From assembly GCA_012513545.1 (NCBI GenBank), contig JAAZCB010000495.1:1-7025 (forward strand): a DNA stretch of 7,025 nucleotides, read 5' to 3'. The notes beneath the pieces are model-generated. The model saw only the letters and a list, made by a program, of their open reading frames with translations, had not been told where the DNA came from and ran no database searches. Positions 1-6,124 of this stretch are shown one piece after another. The position numbers and the translations under genes were made by a program. The stretch comes from Clostridiaceae bacterium. GTDB taxonomy: Bacteria; Bacillota_A; Clostridia; Acetivibrionales; Acetivibrionaceae. The number at the start of each line of letters is the position of its first letter. Position 1 is the first letter of the stretch.

Positions 1-340
1 AAAATTATGTTTAGTGGTTCAGGTGCTGTAATAATCTCTACATATTGAGAAAGTATAGCAATTTTTAACTTGATAAGTTATTTGAAGAAAGAACTGGTGA
101 ATTGAAAGATTTATTTACCATATTTCCAATGTTCATAGTTGGTATAAGCATTTATGCCTTATTGAAGGGGGCAAGTTTATAGTAATTATAGATCCAGATG
201 CAGGGGTGAAATATCCTTAGATGCACCCATGATTGCCATTCAGAAATAAAAGAGAGGGCTATGTAAAAGCTTTGGTTACCTAAATTACTGTTGGAAGAGT
301 AAATCAGACGAAATATGGGATTTTGATGGATGCCATGTAA
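1..340 (+). pseudogene. Decayed coding remnant, unidentified
   Basis: No intact gene is visible here. Protein-like stretches occur in different + frames: a short frame starting at ATG 7 (MFSGSGAVIISTY, stop at 46), a membrane-like frame at 69-182 (reading in part LFTIFPMFIVGISIYALL), and a third frame reading IEGGKFIVIIDPDAGVKYP that continues past stops at 218, 230, 281 and 338 with coding-like pieces such as LPFRNKREGYVKALV and ITVGRVNQTKYGILMDAM. The simplest reading is one gene broken by frameshifts and stop codons, whose left part lies outside the window. I do not recognise the family. Chance peptides in AT-rich DNA remain possible, so confidence is low. The rest of the leader, 341-445, contains no promoter I would defend. 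Confidence 0.3.
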
Positions 341-445
341 CGTAGAAATAATCAATAGAATGCATAAACGATTTAGCGGAATAGGCAGCAAAATTATTAT
401 TTATTTAAGAATATTAACGGCATGAAGTAGAAAGGTGTTGTGGAT

Positions 446-2887
446 ATGAATATTGTAGGTATGCGTGTTATGCATAAGACAGGTAAGAAGATTGGTATAG
501 TTGAAAAAGTCCAAGACGGATTTGTGTATATCTCATTTCATGGACAGCCACACAAATACGAATATCCGGCATCTTTTGTTTCTACATTGGAAATTGAGGA
601 TTCGGATATACAAAGGGCATTGGAAGAGATGGGGTATTCATCAGGATTTGATAATTTTAAGCGTATTTTTAACGCATCGATTTCCAATGAGATAAATTAT
701 CTTAAGTCTACCGGTGGAAAGAAGTATAAGGCGGTAGATGGAGAGCGTATTGATACAAAAAGTGATGGGTATTTGTATGCGTTTGATACAGATACAGATT
801 ATCATTTTCCGGACGGAACTCCAATAAAGATATGGTTTCCGGATAATATTATTCCTGCTTATGTTGTGTCGTGTGAAGACTTTTCGATGATGATTCGTAC
901 AATGGAATTTATCGGAGATGAAGTTCCGGACATTGAATTTACGGCAGAGCAGTGGATGTTACTTGAAATGCTGATGGAAAGATTGAATGAAATGAATCCT
1001 ATGGACAATTCGATCGCCTTCGAACTGGCATGTAAAGGAAGAAGTAAAATCAATCCTATGCATAAAATTGTAAAAGGGCAAAATTCTGCGATTCGTAAGG
1101 CTACGTCAGATAAGATAACTTTTATATGGGGACCGCCAGGAACCGGAAAAACAGAGACACTTGCAAGAATTGCACTTGATCATATATCAAAGGGAAAAAG
1201 AGTCTTAATGCTTTCATACAGTAATGTATCTGTTGATGGAGCGTTGTTAAGAGTGGCAGGAAAAGCTGATTATCCGCCAGGACAGATAATCAGATATGGT
1301 TATCCTCGTGTTAAGATGTTGGTTGAAAGTAAAACTTTGACATCTTTTCAGATTGCACTTAATAAGGATGCAAACCTGGCAGAAGAGTACTATTCTTTGC
1401 TTGCAGAAAAGAAAAAATTAAATAAGAAAGATGGTAGACGTAAAGAAATTAATGATAGATTGGTACAAATTAGGAAGAGAATAACATATATAGAAAAAGA
1501 TATTGTTGAAAATGCTGCTTTTGTTGCAACAACAATTTCCAAGACAGTTGTTGATAAGACAATTTATACACAAATGTTTGATGTTGTAATCTTCGATGAG
1601 GCAAGTATGGCCTATGTTCCACAGATTGTTTTCTCAGGAGGATTAGCCAAAGAGCATTTCGTGTGTTTAGGTGACTTTAGGCAGCTTCCTGCTATTGTAC
1701 AAAATGAGAAAGAAGAACGTCTTATGCAGGATATCTTTGAATATTCCGGTATTACGCAAGCGGTGGAAAATGATGAAGGTCATGAATGGCTTGTAATGCT
1801 TGATAAACAGTGGAGAATGCATAAAGATATTTCTGATTTTGTTAGTCAACATATGTATGGCGGAATGTTGCAGACAGCAGAAGAGATTATTGAAGAAAGA
1901 GAAGAAATTGCATTAAACGAACCTGTTGGTGGAGAAGCAATCAGCCTGGTTGATATTAGCGGTACATATTCTGTGTGCTTGAAGACAATGGATGGATCAA
2001 GGGTAAATTTATTGTCAGCATTAATGAGCATTGCTATAGCAGAGCGATATATGGACAAGTATGAAGTGGGTATTATTACTCCGTATAGTGCACAGTCACG
2101 CTTAATATTGGCGATGATTCGGGATTTGCAAGAGAAGGATAAACGATATCAGGCTGTTACATGTGCAACCGTTCATCAGTTCCAAGGTTCCGAAAAACCG
2201 GTGATTATTTACGATGCAGTTGATTGTTTTAGAATGAAGTTTCCGGGCATATTGCTGACAAAGGTAAAGAATAATGCCGCGAATCGTTTATTCAACGTAG
2301 CGCTAACGAGAGCACAGGGGAAATTCATTCTATTGGCAAATCATGATTTTATGCAAAGAAAGAAAATTTCCAAATCATTGCTGTTTACTAAGGCATTGAA
2401 TGATGTAAAGAGAAGAAATGCATATATTGATGCTGATGAGTTTATTGATTTGTATAAGACGATGGATAAGAAATTTAGAGTTTCTGTGGCGAATAGAGAA
2501 GATAGCTGGGAGCAATACTTGGCAGATATTTCAGGAGCCAAGAAAGAAATAAATATTGATATACCGGGGGTGTTGGATGAAAATGAAGATTCTATTACTG
2601 AACTTGGAATAGCTTTAGATGATGCTGCGGATAAAGGGGTTGAAGTGTGTATCAGACCAGATGAAGCATTGACAATTTCCAAATGCATCAGGGATTACAG
2701 GGTTAACTATGGATATGTAACTACACCGGTTACTATCATGGATAAAAAGATAGTGTGGTTCGGACAACCATTATGTGCTGCCGATTTCATATCAGAAGGA
2801 GAACCAATTCTTTCAGAGCATTTTCCATGTATTCGATTTGAAGGATTTTATACAGCTCGTTTATTACAGGCTATCTTTAATATATAG
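446..2887 (+). CDS. UPF1/DNA2-like superfamily 1 helicase with degenerate C-terminal PLD-like module
   Basis: Predicted cytoplasmic ATP-dependent RNA/DNA helicase of 813 residues. Residue numbers count from ATG 446. Residues 1-50 form a small beta-rich module (VGMRV.HK.G...I...DGFVYISF) seen at the N-terminus of many Firmicute proteins. Residues ~65-180 are a pre-helicase region. The helicase motifs are in order: Walker A GPPGTGKT 229-236, motif Ia with SNVSVD, a charged helical insertion ~310-350, Walker B DEAS 384-387, motif III GDFRQLP 409-415, motif IV QWRMH 455-459, motif V TVHQFQGSE 575-583 and motif VI NVALTRAQ 617-624. QWRMH and DEAS point to UPF1/DNA2 rather than UvrD. Residues ~690-813 resemble a PLD-like fold (IMDKKIVWFG), but the HxK positions read T759 and P761, so nuclease activity is unlikely. 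An in-frame GTG at 440 is an alternative start; ATG is preferred because AAAGGTG (431-437) lies 8 bases upstream. The next helicase gene begins 17 bases after the stop, so the two are probably co-transcribed. The helicase call is secure; the biological role is unknown. Confidence 0.93.
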   Translation: MNIVGMRVMHKTGKKIGIVEKVQDGFVYISFHGQPHKYEYPASFVSTLEIEDSDIQRALEEMGYSSGFDNFKRIFNASISNEINYLKSTGGKKYKAVDGERIDTKSDGYLYAFDTDTDYHFPDGTPIKIWFPDNIIPAYVVSCEDFSMMIRTMEFIGDEVPDIEFTAEQWMLLEMLMERLNEMNPMDNSIAFELACKGRSKINPMHKIVKGQNSAIRKATSDKITFIWGPPGTGKTETLARIALDHISKGKRVLMLSYSNVSVDGALLRVAGKADYPPGQIIRYGYPRVKMLVESKTLTSFQIALNKDANLAEEYYSLLAEKKKLNKKDGRRKEINDRLVQIRKRITYIEKDIVENAAFVATTISKTVVDKTIYTQMFDVVIFDEASMAYVPQIVFSGGLAKEHFVCLGDFRQLPAIVQNEKEERLMQDIFEYSGITQAVENDEGHEWLVMLDKQWRMHKDISDFVSQHMYGGMLQTAEEIIEEREEIALNEPVGGEAISLVDISGTYSVCLKTMDGSRVNLLSALMSIAIAERYMDKYEVGIITPYSAQSRLILAMIRDLQEKDKRYQAVTCATVHQFQGSEKPVIIYDAVDCFRMKFPGILLTKVKNNAANRLFNVALTRAQGKFILLANHDFMQRKKISKSLLFTKALNDVKRRNAYIDADEFIDLYKTMDKKFRVSVANREDSWEQYLADISGAKKEINIDIPGVLDENEDSITELGIALDDAADKGVEVCIRPDEALTISKCIRDYRVNYGYVTTPVTIMDKKIVWFGQPLCAADFISEGEPILSEHFPCIRFEGFYTARLLQAIFNI

Positions 2888-2904
2888 TTGGAGGAAGGTA
2901 AAAA

Positions 2905-4776
2905 ATGGCTGAACTTGATAAGAAAAAGTTAATTGATGAGGAGCAAAAAATAGTTGATAGGCTGATTTATAAACTTGAAAGAGAAATAAGAGATGCGGAT
3001 GAACGACTTCAAAATATATTAAGGAATTACCGAAAGGCAAAGGAACAAGGGCCTGATGCATATGATATGATTGTTGAGGGAAACAGAGCTAAAAAAGATG
3101 TGATTAGTAGAGAGCAAAGAGCAAAACAATTAAAAGATGAACTGTATATCTGTCGACTGATTCTTGAACGTGATGACGGAGGAAGTAAAAAATCTGTTAT
3201 TGAGTTGAAGATTGGGTTATCGACGTATATTGGAAAGGATGAAATTCTTGTATGCGATTGGAAGAGGGATGTCTGTCGTCATTTTCTTTTAGATAATTGT
3301 GCGGAAAAATATGATTGTATAGTAACAGAAAAACATGGAGAGAAGTATGTAACACATTATACTCTTAAAATGAAGAGAAATGTTGAAATACGTTTCTCTT
3401 TCGTGCGAGATGTTACACATCTGTTTCCACTAGTGGCAGAGGAAGCGCAGAAGATAATTTATGACGCATTTTTATCAGAACTTGCAAGCAGAAGAGACAA
3501 TACAGAGTTTCGGAACATTATATTCTCTATACAGAAGAAGCAGGGTGAAATAATCAATTTGCCATATTATGAAGATATTATTGTTCAGGGATGTGCAGGC
3601 TCCGGTAAATCTATGATTATGCTGCATAGACTACCTATCTTGATTTATGATAATCCGGGTATTTTGGATAGTAGTAATGTGTATGTTATTTCGCCATCGG
3701 AAACTTATATTCAGATGGTAGAAAATATGCGCCAAGAGCTTGAAATTACAGATTTGAAGATGGGTACATTAAATCAGTACTACGATTATGTGCTTTCAAA
3801 GTACGGAATAAATCTTGAGGTTTATGGTCGTGTATCATATGCTACAAAGGTTACAAGAGAACAGGAAGAATATATTTATAGCAAGCAATTAACGGCGGAT
3901 ATTAATAAAATTGCGAAACAGTTGATAGATGAGAAGTCACATGATTTTTGCGAAGGATTAACTATCTTTGGATTGGCGAAGCGTCAGTCAACAGCGCCTA
4001 AAATTGACACAACTATTTCTGATTATATTTTGCTGGGAAACAGTATTATCAATGCAAATAATAATGTGTTAAAGGCATATTTTAACATGTGTAAAGCTGG
4101 AATTCAATCTATCAAGAATGTTGCGGATAAAGTAAAAAATAGACGCACTCATATTTTGCGTAATATTGCTAAGAGAATTAATGAACAAGGAGAGTTAATA
4201 AAGCAGAGACTTAAGGAATTAGAAAATACAACGCTTAGTGAAATGGCTGTTAAAAACCGTACAGACGCAATTAAAAATGCGCGAGGAATTATTCTTGATT
4301 GTGTAAAAGTTCAGGAACAAGTGGAAAATGATGATGATTATTTTAAGAAACTTATTGAGTGCAATGTTGTGCTTGATAAGGTAATTGAAGTGTTTGATGC
4401 ATTAAAACCACAGTTTGAAGATAATACAAGAGAGAATATTTATAAGTTATTGCAGTTGAGAAAAATAATATATAAAGGCTACAGAGAATTTATTGGCAAA
4501 ATTTCCGAAGTTGAAGTAAAGTATACGGAGTTTGAAGATAATCTTCATGAATATGAAAATAAGTATGAGAGGCAACTTGCAGAGATTTTGACAAAAAATG
4601 ATGTTTATTTGGTTGAGGAATCTTTTTATAATGTTATTGAGGCGACGGAGTATTATACAAAGTTAAAAGAAAACATTGCAAAGATCATATATTTTAGAAT
4701 TATGGAAAAATGTGGGCAGGTCTCGAACGAAAAAGGAGAAATTAAGGTTTACAGTTCTCTCCATATTTGTACTTGA
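2905..4776 (+). CDS. HelD-like ATPase, N-terminal part with Walker A (frameshifted gene)
   Basis: This 623-residue reading frame starts at ATG 2905 behind GGAGGAAGG (2890-2898). Residues 1-90 are charged and helical, consistent with the N-terminal coiled coil of HelD proteins. Residues ~100-170 contain YIGKDEILVCDWKRDVCRHF, matching the DWRAP-type segment that precedes the motor in this family. A Q-motif-like IQKKQGEII (~211-217) comes before Walker A, GCAGSGKS 229-236 with K235, followed by MIMLHR. Residues ~330-600 are almost entirely charged helix, a long coiled-coil insertion between motif Ia and Walker B. The last ~7 residues (after 4752) are out of family frame, and the stop at 4774 truncates the protein just before Walker B. 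If translated as is, the product could bind a nucleotide phosphate but should not hydrolyse ATP. Confidence 0.85.
   Translation: MAELDKKKLIDEEQKIVDRLIYKLEREIRDADERLQNILRNYRKAKEQGPDAYDMIVEGNRAKKDVISREQRAKQLKDELYICRLILERDDGGSKKSVIELKIGLSTYIGKDEILVCDWKRDVCRHFLLDNCAEKYDCIVTEKHGEKYVTHYTLKMKRNVEIRFSFVRDVTHLFPLVAEEAQKIIYDAFLSELASRRDNTEFRNIIFSIQKKQGEIINLPYYEDIIVQGCAGSGKSMIMLHRLPILIYDNPGILDSSNVYVISPSETYIQMVENMRQELEITDLKMGTLNQYYDYVLSKYGINLEVYGRVSYATKVTREQEEYIYSKQLTADINKIAKQLIDEKSHDFCEGLTIFGLAKRQSTAPKIDTTISDYILLGNSIINANNNVLKAYFNMCKAGIQSIKNVADKVKNRRTHILRNIAKRINEQGELIKQRLKELENTTLSEMAVKNRTDAIKNARGIILDCVKVQEQVENDDDYFKKLIECNVVLDKVIEVFDALKPQFEDNTRENIYKLLQLRKIIYKGYREFIGKISEVEVKYTEFEDNLHEYENKYERQLAEILTKNDVYLVEESFYNVIEATEYYTKLKENIAKIIYFRIMEKCGQVSNEKGEIKVYSSLHICT
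4746..4773 (+). other. Frameshift interval between the two HelD-like parts
   Basis: The downstream frame is closed by TAA at 4743-4745 and the upstream frame by TGA at 4774-4776, so the frame change must fall in these 28 bases. Reading GTT TAC in the first frame and then stepping back one base to CAG TTC TCT CCA gives VYQFSPYLYLK, a smooth join. Loss of one C from an ancestral TACCAG at about 4752 is the simplest explanation. No X XXY YYZ slippery heptamer occurs in phase within the interval, and no strong stimulatory hairpin is obvious downstream, so programmed slippage is not favoured. Confidence 0.75.
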
Positions 4777-5765
4777 AAATCATGTATGAAATTAAAGGTG
4801 CACCAAATGCTGCAAGAGAAAAGCTGATTTGTATTGACGAGGCGCAGGGGTTGGCACCGGAAGAAATGAAGCTTATCCGTGATATTAACGGTGACAAGTT
4901 GATATTTAATCTTTTCGGTGACGTTAAGCAGCATATTGAAGGTACAAAAGGTATTGATTCCTGGAAAGAGTTTAGTGAATCCATTTCAGTGTCAGAGAAA
5001 TGTTTGATGGAAAACTATCGAAATGCAAGTCAAATTACAGAAGAATGTAATAGACGATTTGGTATGAAGATGGAAGCAATAAATACTTCGGGTAGTGGTG
5101 TTACGCAATTTTATGATAACGAAGAATTTGAAGAGAAAATACATAGTATTTTCATAAATGTTCATAAGCCTGGTATCCGTGCAATTGTGGTTGATAATGC
5201 TGATGAAGCAAAACAAATTATGTCACAGTATGCAGTATATCAAGACAAGATTCACGATATGACAGTAGAACATTTTGATTTGCATAGAACAAGATGGAAT
5301 CTATTGACAGTTGAGCAGGCTAGAGGACTTGAGTTTCGTACGGTTATTGCTATTTCAGGTAGAATGACGCCGAATAAAAAATATATTGCATTTACTAGAG
5401 CTTTAGATGAATTGTTTATTTACGATTTGCCGTTGAAAATTGACCCTGGCATACTTGTAGGGCCTGCTAAAGAAGAAAAGAAGCCAGAGAAGAAGAGCGA
5501 TGAGAAGGTAAGAGAAAAGAACGAGAAAAGGACACCTACCGCCGTTGATTATTCAAAGAGTGAAGTACGTAAATACTTTGAAGGTAAAGGATTAGAGGTT
5601 AATGATATGAGAGCCGGAGGTGGAGCTTTCTGGGTTATTGGAGAACAAGCAAAGATTAAACAGTTTGTTGATGAAGCTTGTGAAAAGTTTGGAATTAGCG
5701 GTTCGTACTCTTCTTGTAAAGCAATAGGCTTTAGACCGGGTTGGTATTCAAAAACAAAAAAATGA
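4767..5765 (+). CDS. HelD/UvrD-like ATPase, C-terminal part with motifs II-VI and a C-terminal module (frameshifted gene)
   Basis: This is the remainder of the same motor in the frame one base back. TTG 4767 and ATG 4782 could be read as starts, but neither has a Shine-Dalgarno sequence, and the frame is open back to 4746 with family-like residues (QFSPYLYLK), so an independent start is unlikely. Counting from TTG 4767, Walker B is IDEAQ 23-27, motif III GDVKQ 51-55, motif IV NYRN 83-86, motif V EQARGLEF 183-190 and motif VI AFTRA 208-212. A lysine/glutamate-rich linker covers ~235-257. A compact C-terminal module follows at ~263-329, with a glycine-rich patch, FWVIG (W289), a FGISGSYSS segment and RPGWYSK (W326). 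I have the impression of similar tails on other bacterial accessory proteins but cannot name the family. The stop TGA is at 5763-5765. Confidence 0.8.
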   Translation: MYLKIMYEIKGAPNAAREKLICIDEAQGLAPEEMKLIRDINGDKLIFNLFGDVKQHIEGTKGIDSWKEFSESISVSEKCLMENYRNASQITEECNRRFGMKMEAINTSGSGVTQFYDNEEFEEKIHSIFINVHKPGIRAIVVDNADEAKQIMSQYAVYQDKIHDMTVEHFDLHRTRWNLLTVEQARGLEFRTVIAISGRMTPNKKYIAFTRALDELFIYDLPLKIDPGILVGPAKEEKKPEKKSDEKVREKNEKRTPTAVDYSKSEVRKYFEGKGLEVNDMRAGGGAFWVIGEQAKIKQFVDEACEKFGISGSYSSCKAIGFRPGWYSKTKK

Positions 5766-6052
5766 AAATTCAGATGAGAATATAATAGTTGAACAAAAAG
5801 GTAAAATGAGCCATTACAAATTTCTCATGCATTTCATCAGTGCTATTGTTTCCTGATGCCAAACTTGACATACTCCATAACATATTGCACAAAAATATTA
5901 TGAATGTTGATTCAGCAAATTCAAATTCATCAACTCTTTCCTATTGTCAATTCTGCATGAATTGTTTTATTAATGTTTTAAAGAACTCAATTCAAAAGGG
6001 TGTCCATTTAAGCGACTTAAAATCTTTAGAGAAAAAAAGCATACAATTATAG
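5766..6052 (+). other. Intergenic stretch without a convincing gene
   Basis: This very AT-rich gap lies between the HelD-like gene and the next promoter. A 70-codon open frame from GTG 5840 has no Shine-Dalgarno sequence and a composition like translated AT-rich noise. The opposite strand has an equally unconvincing open stretch of about 55 codons across roughly 5770-5940. A weak inverted repeat (CATCAG 5835-5840, CTGATG 5853-5858) has no following T-tract, and I see no clear intrinsic terminator for the helicase operon. The 10-mer TTGACATACT at 5865-5874 recurs in the promoter at 6061-6070, but here no good -10 follows at the right distance. Confidence 0.5.
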
Positions 6053-6053
6053 T

Positions 6054-6090
6054 TTTAGTATTGACATACTAAATCGTAGTAATGTATACT
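6054..6090 (+). promoter_or_regulatory. Putative paired operator over the -35 and -10
   Basis: Two dyads lie on the promoter. TTTAGTA (6054-6060) and TACTAAA (6067-6073) are perfect 7-base arms with the -35 TTGACA as their 6-base centre. AGTA (6078-6081) and TACT (6087-6090) flank a 5-base centre and overlap the -10. The dyad centres, about 6063.5 and 6084, are about 20.5 bases apart, close to two helical turns, and TAGTA itself repeats at 6056 and 6077. This fits a dimeric repressor binding on one face of the DNA and blocking RNA polymerase. TACTA/TAGTA half-sites recall BlaI/MecI-type operators, but the regulator is not in the window and the match is only suggestive. Confidence 0.5.
6061..6090 (+). 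promoter_or_regulatory. Sigma-A-type promoter for the methyltransferase-like gene
   Basis: A consensus -35 TTGACA (6061-6066) and a near-consensus -10 TATACT (6085-6090) are separated by 18 bases. The expected start of transcription at about 6097 leaves a leader of roughly 28 bases before GTG 6125. It is the best promoter match in the window and implies that the third gene is transcribed separately from the helicases. Confidence 0.8.
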
Positions 6091-6111
6091 GAAATAGTGA
6101 TGATATATGGA

Positions 6112-6118
6112 AAGGAGG
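6112..6118 (+). promoter_or_regulatory. Shine-Dalgarno AAGGAGG deciding the GTG start
   Basis: A perfect AAGGAGG lies 6 bases before GTG 6125. An in-frame ATG at 6107 overlaps this site and has no ribosome binding site of its own, so GTG is the preferred start. Confidence 0.8.
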
Positions 6119-6124
6119 ATTGCG

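Larger units (their letters stand above)
2905..5765 (+). pseudogene. HelD/UvrD-like superfamily 1 ATPase, split by a -1 frameshift
   Basis: This is the full extent of one ancestral gene now read in two frames. The first part carries Walker A and the second carries Walker B and motifs III-VI, so neither half can be a complete ATPase alone. Joining the frames near 4752 gives about 953 residues, longer than B. subtilis HelD (about 770). The family usually has an N-terminal coiled coil, a DWR-type beta region, Walker A, a long helical insertion in domain 1, then Walker B and domain 2; all are present in that order. HelD proteins bind and recycle RNA polymerase, but distant relatives appear in accessory islands with unknown partners, so an RNA polymerase role is not claimed. 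No other disabling change is visible in either half, which suggests a recent mutation or a base-calling error rather than long decay. Confidence 0.8.

Noticed and set aside
152..391. 79-codon open frame on the - strand
   Set aside because: No ribosome binding site, start-poor, hydrophobic low-complexity product, and it lies opposite the decayed + strand fragments; best read as an antisense shadow.
2341..2688. 115-codon - strand frame inside the UPF1-like gene
   Set aside because: Serine-rich antisense shadow of a well-supported helicase; no translation signals.
4740..4800. Programmed -1 ribosomal frameshifting
   Set aside because: No in-phase X XXY YYZ heptamer in the permitted 28 bases and no obvious stimulatory structure; a one-base deletion or sequencing error explains the data more simply.
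5835..5858. Inverted repeat CATCAG/CTGATG as a terminator
   Set aside because: The stem is only 6 pairs with a 12-base loop and no T-tract follows.
5770..5940. Open stretch of about 55 codons on the - strand in the gap
   Set aside because: No convincing start or ribosome binding site and no motif; length is within chance expectation.
5840..6052. 70-codon + frame starting at GTG
   Set aside because: No Shine-Dalgarno sequence, no recognisable motif, and composition typical of translated AT-rich spacer; it ends just before the next promoter.
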